A DNA stretch of 64,000 nt. Origin: Xestospongia bergquistia. Its lineage: Eukaryota; Porifera; Demospongiae; Haplosclerida; Petrosiidae. This document shows, piece after piece, positions 48,176 to 62,000 of the stretch. The stretch's first letter is position 1; each line of letters begins with the position of its first letter. Made by a program: the position numbers and the translations under genes. The notes beneath the pieces were generated by a model, which had not been told where the DNA came from, made no database searches, and worked only from the letters and a program-made list of their open reading frames with translations. Where the stretch lies: assembly GCA_963965975.1 (NCBI GenBank), contig OZ014412.1, forward strand, positions 3,970,501 to 4,034,500, in the 5' to 3' direction.

Positions 48176-51100
48176 CACTTATAACAACACAGATCAATAT
48201 AGTTAAACAGTTATGACTTTGTACAAGTCTTGTCTCTTTTCAGCAGTAATATTTGCTGTCGAATTCATTTACGGAAAACAGATCTATATAAAATGAACAT
48301 GACATTAAGGTATATCACAAATGATGTACCTTAAATTATGCTAATTTTGCTGTTATTTAATTTTTTGAAGCTCAAATATTGGTGTACAAAATTATATTTA
48401 ATTTGCACATTTTTAATTTTGTGAAAATTGAGTAATTAACGTCTGCGTAAATTTAAAACATGTTACTTCTAGTGAGATTGATCTCCATTTAAATTAACTC
48501 TTGACCTGCAAATACATTGCTGATCAAATGGCTTCCATGTTACTTTAACAGACTATGTCTTGTCCTATAGCAAGTTTAGGGCCAAAGAAATAGACATAAT
48601 TGATATTCTATATAGACCTTGCTGACACTCAAGACTGTTTTATGAACAAAATAATGAGAGAGCTAAGTGCTATGGGTTGAACTCAATAATATACAGTAAT
48701 TTTATATACCAGAATGTACTTCAGTAATATTGATCTGTTTGTTTTAACACTACAGCAATGATTTCTCAATTGCTTACTCTCTCTGTGCCTATCCTAATTG
48801 CAATTAAAGTGATCATATAGGCAAAACGATACAATCCTGTTAATTTTGTTAGCTATATTAGTGTGTAAAACAAGGCTATATCAGGGTACATTGCCTTATT
48901 TTAAAAATAGTTGGCTTATAGTAGATACACTTAACTAAACTTATCTCACAAAAAATATATATAAAACACTTTGTTGTATCTAATATCATGCCAGTTCGCC
49001 CACACAATGCCCTCTCTTATACATATTATAGTAATACTAATATGGACTTACAGTGATTGTGTGACATAAATGCGTCACATGAAGGTTATCAAACTAACCA
49101 CAGATATACGATAGTAGAGTGACCCAAACTAACCACAGTATACTATAGTGGAGTGAACCAGTGTAGTAAACATGACGAAAACACAATCGATATGTACATG
49201 TATATAACCTAGTATGTACACAATATATGTGTACATATATAATATATTAGGTTAAGGTTGTCAACAAAGGAACACTATACATTAACCACTTACTTACTCC
49301 TAATCAGAATTTCCCAATGTACTGGTCAATTTATCACGTTAAAAGCACCTGGATAAATCAGTAGTTTATAGCCTAATGTATAGAGGAAAGTTAAGTCAGA
49401 CGTTAATGACATTTTTATATAGGAAAACATTAAAGTATGTATAACATAGTGTGACAATGATCTACATTAGATTAGAGTAAAATGAATTTTAAAGAGTAAT
49501 GTTTGGTTGTCTATCTGCGAAGTGTGTGAAAACATTTTAATTTACTGCTATTGGACACCTAATTCACTGTAATTACATGTAACATTTTACTTACCCATAG
49601 TGACACATTAACTCAATATATTGACTTATTCCTTTATACATGTAATACTATCAGTTCAGTAAACCACATATCATAACATATACTTAATCTAATAGTACAT
49701 TACTCTAGTGTAGAGAAAAGATAATATGACAGGAAATGCTGGACTATATTCAATCAACTCATTTTATAGGTTACTACTGTAACATTTATAACTATAATCT
49801 ACAAAGGAGAGCTTCCTGGATTGCTTGAGGTTTCTGAAACATATGGCATTACTCTTTTGTCAGAAGCTTCAAAGATCAGAAGGTGAAGGAGAATGATCTA
49901 CTTGATTAATTAAAATACCAAGTAGAAATACAATACCTCATTATTGTGGTTATATGAGTGAGGCTTGCACATTAATGTAAAGTAAATTTGTATTGTCATA
50001 AGATAGCTTTCGCAATACCATCACAGTCTATAATTATTTCAAGTCATTTACAACTTTCCATCTCCACTGTTTTGTATACTAGTAAGTCATGTGACTACTT
50101 TTGTGGGTTAGTCTAAATATAATAACACAAATCTTAAGACCTCTACCTAAAATTTTAATCAAGAAAATTCACAATTCTTCTCACTTTTCATTTTCTCTCA
50201 TTATACGCTTTGTAGTTTTATCTATAGCAACAATATCTAGAGATATTGAAATTGTAATTACATCATATCCCAAAGGAATATCCATAACTATTGCTTAACA
50301 AACATGTTGTCATTAAACTTGATTACAATATATATAGACATGATTATAAAACATCTAAATAGGCACACATATGTACTTTGTACACACACATACACTACAA
50401 TGTCCTATACTGTTGGTAACTTGTTGAGAAGGCCTTACTAGTGTAAAAATGTGCAGGGTTAGGGATATCTGACTTCTGCAACCTTATTTTCCATAATATA
50501 TCAGCATTTATCTATAGATATTGTATAGATAATATGTATTGTAGACAAGTAAAAGGGGCTAGTTTGTTGTGCATCACTACATGACATTGTGATAAAGGTA
50601 CAACACATGACTATACTGAATAAACATAGGGGGGTAACCAGATTAATGCTCAAGTATTTCATGTACAATCTGTCTACAATCAAATACTTTTAGGATGGAA
50701 CATTTTAAAGGGGAACTCCCATATTAACTAAGTTTCAAAGCCACACACTGTCTGGAGGTTAAAGAATTAAGTAACTGTTACAGCTGCAATAATTGTTACA
50801 ACAATAAAAAAAAATAACAATTACTTTTCCAGTACATTGACTTGTACAATATTTTATATCTTGTCTTTGTTTTTCTCTGATATACTACCTTTAAATAACA
50901 ATGAAGACATGTGTTATATATTATACCAGACTACCAGTAAGATAATGTAGACATCATGATCATTATTAATATAAAGTTACACTAAGATGATCAGAGTAAA
51001 GTACACTATCAACACGCAACAATGGTCATAGTGAAGTAGACTATCAACCTTTTAACTATTACTAACTTAGTTCAAGTTTTAGTTATTCATCAATACATCA

Positions 51101-51210
51101 AAAATTTTATCCACTATAATTCGGAATACTAATAAGCACAAAGTACATATATGTTTTCTACTGTACTCACTTCAATGAAGCCAATTAACTATTGTGTAAG
51201 GGCTTGTTTG
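48176..51210. other. No gene recognised
   Basis: About 3 kb of AT-rich DNA without supported exons, RNA genes or recognisable transposon frames. Confidence 0.5.
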
Positions 51211-51310
51211 TTTAACCCTTTACTAAATTGGAGCTAAGTGTAAGTACAAGTGTAGCAAATAATTAGTTTAACACATCACCTCACATCACCTTAAACCAAT
51301 AATAGATACC
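51211..51310. repeat. Dispersed direct repeat, copy 2
   Basis: Second copy of the repeat at 48078-48175, same orientation, 3.1 kb away. Confidence 0.85.
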
Positions 51311-51471
51311 AGTATATACCAAAAATAATAACAATTAATGCACTTTCTAATCTAGTTACTAGTAGCAATACACTGGAGTGTAAAATTAAGGAAGATTTGT
51401 GTCTCAAGGAAGTGGATCAAAACACCTATAGACATCCCACATGGCTACACCCAACACACAAGATTATACTA

Positions 51472-52455
51472 CTATAGAACATGCTATTTATAGGACACAA
51501 CTACTAATATGAAAAAATACTATTTATGGATCATGATACTATTTATAGAATATATTAATATTAGTAAAATCACAAGACTATACTAATATTACATACCACT
51601 ATTGAGACATATCTTTGTTTACTTAGTATTTGTCTAAGATATTCTATAGACACTCCTGGTATAAGTTAACAATATGTAGTGAAGTAACTAGTACTATAAG
51701 GAGAATTAAAACATTCAAGTAATATAATGACTTGTGTTCTATTAGATGCTGCCTCTTGGACTAGTTCAGTAGCTCATTGAAGATTGGTCACTTTATTATA
51801 TCCAGCTGAGAACTGTATTAGACCATTACTGTTAATAATAAGAGGGTTAAGCTACCATTGACAGGTTATGCAATCATGGTAGGTCTTAAATATTGTCATT
51901 AGTCTCAATAAAGACATTAAATATTAAATAATAGACTAAAATATCATCATGGGACTAGTGAAATCCTGAACAGAGAGGGTGTCCTCAATTCATACCATCT
52001 ATTATGTTCTACTATGATACATAAATGATATTAACATAACAGTATTATATTAATAATCTACATTATACAGACAGTGACATGGAATTGTTGTTAATTAATG
52101 ATAAGGTCATGATTAATATTAGAACAGACACCATCAACAAAATAGTTAACAACACAAGCTCTTCTTGGTCTGTCTGATCTGTAGTAGTTTGTATTATTAT
52201 TATCTATCATTTAGTAAATGTAGTACTTACTTGTTAGCATATGAACCATGTACCATAAGAGGATGATGAAAACTAACATAACTAATCTTAGATATTATAG
52301 TCTATTAATATTATTATGTTATATATATAGTATCATGTATGTTGCAGTTTGAATATATATATATATATATTAATATATTCTATAAATAGTATCATGATCC
52401 ATAAATAGTATTTTTTCATATTAGTAGTTGTGTGCTATAAATAGCATGTTCTATA
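51472..52455. mobile_element. Element or hairpin bounded by about 90-bp inverted repeats
   Basis: Arm 51472-51563 and arm 52369-52455 are nearly perfect reverse complements, sharing ATGCTATTTATAG, ACTACTAATATGAAAAAATA and GATCATGATACTATTTATAG. The interior of about 800 bp has no coding capacity. Beyond the right arm, CTATAAATAGTA-like motifs continue to about 52555. Confidence 0.75.
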
Positions 52456-52555
52456 GCTAGTATTGCGTGCTATAAATAAAAATGTTCTATGAATAGTATT
52501 GTTACTGTAAATAGTAATGTTCTATTAATAGTACTATGTTTTATAAATAGTAGTG

Positions 52556-53298
52556 TTATGTGAAGTACACTTTATATACCAGGCAATCCCAATGCTTAGG
52601 TCACGTATTTGTTTTTGTTGTCTAATTACATTGTTGTATGTGACTATTGAAGATCACAAATAAAATGAAAATACATATGAACATAGACACTAAATACAAA
52701 TTACAAGAATTAGTACCTGACAGTCTGTAACTTCTTTTTAATGGTAGACACATATGGTCTAATATATTATGTATGACAATAGTAATCAAGAAGAAATTTA
52801 CTTTATTCAATAAAAGAATTTATATAATGATAAATTATAAAATGAGTTAGAGATGAAAACTTTGACTATTTATATTAAAGTTTTGTTACAATTTAGTGAT
52901 AGCATTAAAAGTACATTGTAAGGATGAATTGTTGGTTTGTTCATTCAGATCTCAACAGTGAGTGATGTATTCTATATGTAGTTATATGCATTAACAATAT
53001 AATGATAACAATACAGTATTATAGTATCAAAATTTGATAGTATGTTCTTGCAACTTATACATTATGTTAGTATTAACATTGATTTAATAGATACTCATAA
53101 ACATTTCTAAAAGATTGAAACATTTTAGTTTTAGTGTGGATTGAATTTATTTACTTATACTATTGTAATAGTTTTATGTTTTTAATAATAAATATATCAT
53201 CCTAACTCTACAGAGAATATTAGAAATGACCATTACAGTTATTTGTGTTTGTTCATTGTGGGTCATCAATCAGTAGTTTATGATCATAATTTATACCA
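52556..53298. other. No gene recognised
   Basis: AT-rich; a 62-codon minus frame at 52622-52810 is unsupported. Confidence 0.5.
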
Positions 53299-53463
53299 CC
53301 ATACCAACATACCACCATCCACTGTACCATCATCCACCATACCACAAGCCACCATACCAACATACCACCTTCTACCATACCACCATCCATAATACCACTA
53401 TCCACCATACTACATTCTACCATACTACCATCCACTATACCACCTTCCAACATCCACCATACA
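53299..53463. repeat. CCACCATACC-type tandem repeat
   Basis: Imperfect repeats of about 9-10 bp (CCACCATAC, CAACATACC, CATCCACC). The repetitive open frames on both strands here are artefacts of the repeat. Confidence 0.85.
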
Positions 53464-54083
53464 TGGCCACACTAATAAAATTGACTTGTGCAGTCCACTG
53501 CAGATATAAAAACTTACACTCCATAACATATATAGCTTCTTCTGTTTCCACATAGGGACATTGGTACCGATTTGTATCTCCAAGGTAGTGTGTAATTAAT
53601 AATACACAATATCTTGGTGATTAATTTGACATGAAAATTATTGCTATGGTATAAGTTTCAAATTCAGCTGTAACTTTCTGTACAGTCTTAGCTCTAAGCT
53701 TCAAGATTATTCAATAGATCTAGTATGACATATTGTTATATATAACTCAATTGTTTGTTGTTAATTATTAACTTAACAAATTGCTGTATTCAATGGCTAT
53801 TGTTTGACTACTAGAAAATTATTTGTAAAGATTGTATTACTGCCACTACCTGTATGTATGATAAAATAACATTATGTAATTATATTAATAAAGAATACAA
53901 AAAATATTAATAAAAAATACAATGAGTCTCTGTTCTTCCATGTGACCACACTAAACACTAAATAGCACAAAATATTATATCTTTCTAATATATTTACAGT
54001 TTAAAAACTTAAGGCTTGACTATAAGGACCATTGATGAGGTAATTATACACATGATGACATTTAAAAATTTCCACTGTGTTGA
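53464..54083. other. No gene; 3' flank of the minus-strand receptor
   Basis: AT-rich DNA downstream of the receptor ending at 54084. No further exon was seen. Confidence 0.5.
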
Positions 54084-56070
54084 TCAATGTTCAATCACAC
54101 CATATGCAGTACATGTGTTCATCTCTAGTTCAGTAGTAGGTAGTGTATTAGTGATCATATTAACATTCTCATATTGAGGTATAACTTGATGAAGGACAGT
54201 ATCTGTTAGTGGATTATGGATAATACCATTTACAAACTATTCCCACTGCTAGTATTACCTTGTCTCAGTGACTTAGTTCTTCTTATCCAACATATCACTA
54301 TATGTACTAGTACAGTACATACCAATATTAGAACTGACACACCCACTAGACTACCTATATACTACAGTAACAGTTTAATAATAACATATGTTTACTACTA
54401 CATACCAGCAGCTGTTAAAAAACTGTTATCAACATGTGTATCATCTATATAACATACATAGAGATATAATAATGATAAAAAATGTACTAATGATTACTTA
54501 CTAGACAAACAGTTGTATGTTCCTGTAGTAACTATAGAAATTGGACATGTGTATATAGAATTAGTCACTTCAAGAGATGAGTAAGTTGGTTCTAATCCAG
54601 TAATAGTGATATTAGTAGATGAAATTACCCAGTCATCAGATAATCTACCCTCCTCTTCAATATCATATACATACATATTATATATACCACTAGGTAGATC
54701 ATATGTACATCCAATTACTGTACTACTACATACTGGAGAACACATCAATGATATGTTAGTACTGTAGGTAGAAGAGGTTAATGAAATAAGACAACCTTTA
54801 ACAAGAGCTCCTCTTATAAAATGACAGCTGTAACATGTTCTACCAATATTACTTAGGTCATTATATAGGATAGCTTCACTAATATCATATGTACCTAATG
54901 AATGAGAAAATATTTATAAGTCATTTATAATGTACTTACTTAGTACAGTTGATTCTGTTACATCAATAACAGCTCCACTTGGTAATGATAAAGTCATTCT
55001 TGTCTTCCATATTTTATTCTCAGTTATATTTACAATATAGATGGTAACAACAATAACTCCTTCATCAGTTATAATTACTGGATTATTTAGAAATATAGAA
55101 GAATTATCTTCATTGTATATAACAACATTTAGTTGAGCTGACTCCATTGTATGTGGACATTGTTGAAGTTCCTAATATCACAAATATGAGGTATCTAGAG
55201 ATATCATAATGTAACTTACTAAATCATATATTGTTATATTTAGTAACCAACTATTAATTGATCTGATAAAGGTAGTTGTTAAATTACTTACATTAACTAA
55301 AATCAAAGTAACAAATTATATATTAGTAACCATAGCGATAATACCTCCTGTTACATGTAGTGATGTAGTAGTTATCTCTCCTTCTCCAGCTGAATTATTA
55401 CCAGCTACACTAATTGTATATGTACCAAATTGACTGGGACAGTACTGCCATGTTGTAGAAGATGTAGTGTTCTGTGTAACTAGTTCTCCTCCATAAGTAA
55501 CATTGATGATATAACCAGGTATGAATACCAGAGAGAAGGGAGGAGACCAAGAACAGTTTATATAGTGACTTTGTACATGACATATCAAGTTGTTGACAGC
55601 AGTTAGTTCACCTAATGAGAGGAGATATGATGACATATATCAGAGAGTGTGTTACCTTGTATTCTCAGAGTAGATTCATTGGTATTAAAATAACTATTAC
55701 CATCTACAAATCCAAAAGCATTACATCTCACTACTGTATTGTTATATTGAGGATATCCAGGTATGGTAAGTTTGGAGTTAGGCGATCCTGTTCCATTTGT
55801 AAGAATACCAAGTTGAGTAATATCATTATGACCAGAACCTGTTCCATTAACAAGCCAAGTAATACTCACACCAGTATGATCTACTGAACATTGGTAATGT
55901 GCTAGTTGATAGACTTCAATGTTAGGAGATGGAGTAAATATAAACTGAACAGCTATATAATAAAACTAAATAAATAGTACATTAGTTATTAATATAATCA
56001 TACCTGCACATTTTAACATAATAGATACTAACAATATCAGTAGCAGCCATGTTGTTTTCATAAGATCCAT
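54084..56070 (-). CDS. Short-tail Ig-FN3 receptor with ITSM-like motif (528 aa)
   Basis: Exons in transcript order: 56004-56070, 55656-55952, 55345-55611, 55220-55296, 54940-55171, 54502-54894, 54406-54444, 54259-54354, 54084-54202. The sum of 1587 nt is an exact open frame. Signal peptide 1-22 (M-D-L-M-K-T-T-W-L-L-L). Ig 23-122, FN3 122-211 (C-S-W-S-P-P), beta module 211-314, cysteine module 314-445 (C-Y-S-C-H-F, G-C-L-I, C-S-P-V-C, V-I-G-C-T-Y-D), stalk, TM about 461-482. The 39-residue tail has P-Q-Y-E-N-V (Y-x-N, a Grb2-type SH2 site) and C-T-A-Y-G-V-I, which fits T-x-Y-x-x-I (ITSM-like). The usual acceptor of the last exon is deleted; a CTAACAG inside the exon restores the frame. It lies 3.0 kb downstream of the DD receptor on the same strand. 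Probably a membrane receptor regulated by tyrosine phosphorylation (inference). Confidence 0.88.
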
Positions 56071-56457
56071 GTTGAGTTTTTCTTACAACTGATTTATGAC
56101 GATCATATTATAGTGCATATTGAAATTTGATAATATGGTTTATGTAGTATATGTGAAATTATCTTGTCTTGTTATCATTAATTTGTTATACATTTGTGTA
56201 TATATTTAGTTAATGTTGTTCATAAGACTTCATTAAATTAATAATTATCACTATCAAAACTCACAGTAACCTTCCAACAATTATATGCTTTGTTTTATAA
56301 TTTGATAAGTAAAGAAAATACCTCCTAGTACACTAAGGTCATCATAGCTATAATATAACTGGCCAAATAAGCATCTTTTGAGGAGTTAGAATAAATGTAT
56401 CTACTAGTGTAGAGAATTATGATTAAAATGCACAATATAATTATTATGATCACATAT

Positions 56458-56535
56458 CTCCTGGTACATGTAGTGATGTAGTGCTTATCTCTCCATCTCC
56501 AACTGACTTATTACCAGATACACTAATTGCATGCA
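56458..56535 (-). pseudogene. Scrap of an FN3 exon
   Basis: On the minus strand this reads A-I-S-V-S-G-N-K-S-V-G-D-G-E-I-S-T-T-S-L-H-V-P-G, equivalent to the last strands of the cluster FN3 exon. It is isolated upstream of the short-tail receptor. Confidence 0.75.
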
Positions 56536-56874
56536 TACAGTATATATTATAATATGATAAAATGCACATTTTTTTCATATGACATACATTATACCAGCAT
56601 AAGAATGACTCTTAAATACATAACAATTCCCATAGACCATCTACTTCATAATTTTGTAAATGTTTATATACTATTCTTAATGATGACTAGATTAAAAGTT
56701 TGATAACAGTCCTAGTTACATGTTAATGTGACACACAATATATTAATACACTACATGTCATTAATGTACTACATAAAATATTTATCAGGACAATCAACTG
56801 ACAAGCAAGGTTTAATAGTGAACATAAAAAATTAACATTTATATGGTTGATGTATTAAGAATCAATAATATATC
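56536..56874. other. No gene recognised
   Basis: AT-rich spacer. Confidence 0.5.
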
Positions 56875-57010
56875 AACCAGTTTAGCCTAGTGGTCAAGGT
56901 TGACAGATAATTAGGGGTTGAACTCTAGTTTGAACATTCATTCCGTCTATATACAAATGAATACAGTTTTTTTACTACGGTTCAGTGGGTTTCTTCCCTG
57001 TAACATTGGC
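56875..57010 (+). mobile_element. Possible tRNA-derived SINE
   Basis: TAGCCTAGTGG fits an RNA polymerase III A box. About 35 nt later GGTTGAACTCT is a weak B box. The segment does not fold as a clean tRNA by eye. A similar A-box-like TAGATCAGTGG occurs near 57630. Low confidence. Confidence 0.35.
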
Positions 57011-58893
57011 TGCATTATCTAATTTAAGTATGATATATTCTCAGTACTATCCTTCAGATGTAATCATACCACAGTCAATTATTCTTTCTCATAATATCTA
57101 CAGATAACATTTTAATGTACATATACCAGAAAAGATATGATTCCAGGAGTATGATGTCCTCAACTCTGGGATTGAATGACAAACTTTTAACACTGGTAAG
57201 GGTTCCTAAATACTCTCATAATTTTGTAAAATCTTCCTAAGAAATCAAACTTCTTTTCTAACTGTAATAACAGAAGACTTATAATGTTACTACTGTGATA
57301 ACTTTCATGGTAATGGTAGTCCACTTATTAGAATAATGTACAATTGAATTTAATAATGTAAAATTACAGAGTTGGCTAAAATGTGTAACTATACTACATA
57401 TAGTTATAGTGATAGTCACCAACAAGCATATGGTTCATGATGTTTACATAACTCTGACTTATTTCAAGAGACACATATCATCATGATCACTATGTTGATT
57501 TTAGTTATAGTATTTCATTTCTAAGTTTATTTAAATGTTTGAATTGTTATCTTCCCTCCATATGTTGGGCTGAAACAACTGGTCCATCCAGGCTCTTTTA
57601 ATATGACCAGTGCATTCAGAGTTTTTGGTTAGGAATAGATCAGTGGTAAAGTCATTGCCAGATTTGGTTTTTCTCTACCTCACCCATACTTTGCACATAT
57701 ATACAACACACATGTAGATGCATAATATTATATGTACTGTATACACACACATAGTCACTAAATGGGAAGCCACTCGAGATATTTTATATATATCCACATA
57801 TATTACATATAAATTATGGTTATGGTTATGGTTAAGTGGTTATGCTGTCTACATGTTAGGTTTGTATATCTGATAATACAAAGCTTTATAAGCAAAAGGA
57901 CATACATTATATCAAGAAGTAATGGATGTTATTATAACAGCCACATACATTCCACCTGTAATATCACATACATATATATATATGCTATATACTATTACCT
58001 TGTCAATACACACATAACCATATAGTCATGTACATAGGGTATACTCTTTTGAATGCCACAGTATTATATAGCCCAAAAAATTATATATGTTATAGTGGCC
58101 ACATCATTGACAATAGCATTTGACTATAGTGGATGTAATCATGCTATAATATCAGATATTCCTCCAATAGGTCACAATTACACACAGATTACAATTAAAA
58201 ATGAAGCTGTTATTGACTTATGACTGACGAATTATTATCAACATGTAATGTGACAAAGTCACTCCACTATAGTATTATATAGTCTGATAAACTATCATAA
58301 CATCTAGATAGTTTACCAGATTATAGTATAATATTCACTGTAAAGTCAATATCAGGGAGACAGTCATTTACTCAAATATCAGTTACTTGTTACACTTCAA
58401 TAGAACTAGCATTACTGTATGAGTGAGAAACATAATGAAGGTCATGTTTAACAGATGTTATCTTGTAGATCAGTCTTATGTAAATGAAGTTTGACAGCAA
58501 ATACAAATTACCACTCAAAGCAGACGAGGCTTGTACAAACTGATACATAGTTCACTATTGTGTACACTGAACAAGGAGTTTTGTGTAACTGTGTATATGT
58601 GTATGTATTCCATAACACTGTATATATATTATTTTCAATATCAGATATAATTATTTTCAAAGATTTATCATACCAACAAATGTGTAAACAAAAAATTATA
58701 AATGATTAAAAAGCCGTCTCCTTTTCACCTCTTAATGAATTAGAAATAAATGTCATGAAGATAAAATATACAAAGACAACAAGGACATATATTGTAAAAC
58801 AGAGAACGTGATAGCAACACATATCACATATATAATATAATACATATTATGTATGAAATATACAAAACAGTTTGTGTAAACTTGGTAAGTAGT
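57011..58893. other. No gene recognised
   Basis: AT-rich spacer between the two minus-strand receptors. The third-type receptor fragment that occupies the equivalent interval on the + strand (33644-34508) has no detectable counterpart here. Confidence 0.5.
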
Positions 58894-58934
58894 TCAAACA
58901 TCAAATTTACTAGCAAGATCAGGTTCATTTACAG
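58894..58934 (-). pseudogene. Duplicate of the last Death-domain helix
   Basis: After a CTTTTACAG acceptor, the minus strand encodes (A)-V-N-E-P-D-L-A-S-K-F-D-V and a stop. This matches the V-N-E-T-E-L-A-D-Q-L-E-V end of the Death-domain exon 130 bp upstream. It is either a scrap of a tandem duplication or an alternative 3' end. No matching donor within the Death-domain exon was found. Confidence 0.55.
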
Positions 58935-59058
58935 CTGTAAAAGTAACAATATAATATATAATAAAGTCACACCAGATGTGTGCTAGTACACACCCAGTTA
59001 TATAGATATTGCTCACATAACACACATGATTATTATAACAATACACTTGACATAGTCA

Positions 59059-62000
59059 TTAAGTAAGTTGTACTTCTAATTGGTCAGCAAGTTCAGTTTC
59101 ATTTACAGCTGGTGACCTCAATACCATCAACAATGTGTCCCAGGTATATGGACGTCTCTTAGTCTCATACCAGAGTTGGAACACACCAGTGATACCTTGA
59201 TGGCTCTCTTCAATATCATCTTGTTCAGGTGGAGTTAGTGCTAGGGCAGTACCTATCTCTCGTAGTTTTGTAGTTACGTGTGGAGCAACATAAGTAACTA
59301 GATCTTTATGAGTTAACTCTAATATAATAAATATAATATAATATCTACTATATAGTAAAGTTTACTGACCTGTTGTCTTCTTAATAGTTAATTTATCACT
59401 TGTTTTATTAGACAAAGTAGAGTACTGACTGTCAGGTGATGATATATAACTTGTCATGTTACCATTAGTAGGTAGTGTAGAATACATAGGTGGAATAGGT
59501 GTTGAAGTATGAGAATGAGGATGTTGAGTATGATCATAATGTTGGGTACTAGCATGTACATTATGATTATGTCTGGCATATTCCTCATTAGATCGTCCAT
59601 TCACTGAATATGAAGACTGATATTGTTGTACTAAACTATACTGTCCTATTATTGATGTCTCATGTACTACTGTACTATATGGTACTGTAGAGTGGAGAGT
59701 GGGAGGAGCAATAGGACCATTAGATGATGGAGTCACATCAGTATAGTTGAGCTGGTTAGATTGAGTAGTTATTAATATCTAATGTGTGTATAGAAATAGA
59801 AAAAACATGCAGTATTTATTGATGTGATCAATTTATCACACTAAACCATTACTTTAATAATTAATATTCAACAATAAAGAACATTTGAATTGTATTTTAT
59901 AAGTAGTTCGTCATCATTGACAATACACAGATGAACTGTTGGATAATCTGTCACATACATATAATGAGACACTTTGCTGTTTAAATATAGCTTCCATATT
60001 ATAATGGATCAATATTATGATTATCAAGATATCAAGATTAGCTGTCTTTTTCATTAACCTTATTTAAATTATTCTTAGCACTTTCTTTGTCTTGTTCTGG
60101 TATTGATATATCTATATATGTGACAATGTCATTATTAATAAAGAGTGTATTTAACTTACTTTTCTTAGCTCTATAAAGGACTATAGTTACAAATAACATA
60201 ATGACAATAATAATTAATAACATAATTATCACTGAGACTACTACACCAACTATAAAAGATAATTCATAATAATAACACTATTTATATATTATGTATAAAC
60301 TTACTAATAATTGTTGTTACTGATGAACCACCTTTCACTGTTGTAGTATACATAAATTAATGTGATATTTGTAATAATATAATAACTTACTATTATCAAG
60401 TATAGTTGATGGAGATGATGATATAACATTAGTTGATAAAGAAAATACACTTGATATAAAGGTAGAAGAAGGAATAATAGTGGAAGAAGATAATCCAGTC
60501 ACTAATTGATTAGTCAGTTTTACAGCATACTCAGTAGTATATGGTACATTGTTATAATCCATATCATAAAATGTCACATTATAGTTACTGGTATATATTC
60601 CTGTCACACATTTACTAGCAGTACTGGTATCTACTGATGTTCTCACTATGGTAATATTACCATTGTAGTAGCCTGTTATAAGTGAGTTATATTCAATATA
60701 ACATCCTTGTGATTGACTGCCCTCAAGAAAATAACAAGTAAAACAAACTTGTCCAGACTCCTCTATTAAACTGCCATTTTGTACATCAAATGTAGCTAAT
60801 AAAAGAATACAAATAACAAATAAAGTAATTATATTAACTTACAAATTACTTTGGCTGGTAACTTATTCTTTAAAGAGTTGTTATTGTCATATATTAGACT
60901 TAAAGACACAGTCAACTTTTGTCTTCCATTTGTACCAATATTTATATTCCCTTTAAATTTATTATCAACAATATCAGTAACTGTTCCAGTATATGTTAAT
61001 ATAGTTCCATTACTAGTAGTTAGTTTGAGAGATATTAATGATGGTACTATACAATATGTAGTCTAAGAGAGAAAATGAATCTGAAATAACTTAGGTTATG
61101 ACATACCTCTATAATACACCTGATCAAATAAGAACCATTTGATAATATTTTAGTAGTCACATTATAGGAAGTAATTTCATCTATATATAGTTATAGTGAA
61201 GAGAGATTGAATATAACTATATCACTTACCTTCTGGTACTACAACTGATGTGATACTTATCTCTCCTTCTCCAGCTGAGTTATTACCAGTAACACTAATT
61301 GTATAGTTACCAAATTGACTGGGACAGTACTGCCATGTTGTAGAAGATGTAGTGTTCTGTGTAACTAGTTCTTCTCCATAAGTAACATTAATGATAAAAC
61401 CAGGTATGAATACCAGAGAGAAGGGAGGAGACCAAGAACAGTTTATATACTGACTTTGTACATGACATATCAAGTTGTTGACAGCAGCTAGTTCACCTAA
61501 TGAGAGGAGATATAATGACATATATCAGAGAGTGTGTTACCTTGTATTCTCAGAGTAGCATTATCAAAGTTAGTATAACGATTGCCATCAACAAATCCTG
61601 CAGCAAAACATATCACTACAGTATTATTTAAATGAGGATATCCAGGTATGGTAAGACTGGAGTTAGGTGATCCTGCTCCAATTGTAACAATACCAAGTTT
61701 CATAATATCATTATGACCAGAACTTGTTTCATTAACAAGCCAAGTAACAGTCACACCATTATGATCTACTGAACATTGGTAATGTGCTAGTTGGTAGACT
61801 TCAATGTTAGGAGATGGAGTAAATATGAACTGAACAGCTATACATACACAAGGAATAAATTAATGAAAATTATGTATAATATGTATATTTACATACTTGA
61901 AAAATTTCCTTAATTATTGATAAATTAGCTTTATATTAAACACTACCATATTAATAACAATACATTAAAGTTGCAAACGTGGACATATTGTTATTATGCG

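Noticed and set aside
53253..53555. Repetitive ORFs on both strands
   Set aside because: They arise from the CCACCATACC-type tandem repeat and have no start or splice support.
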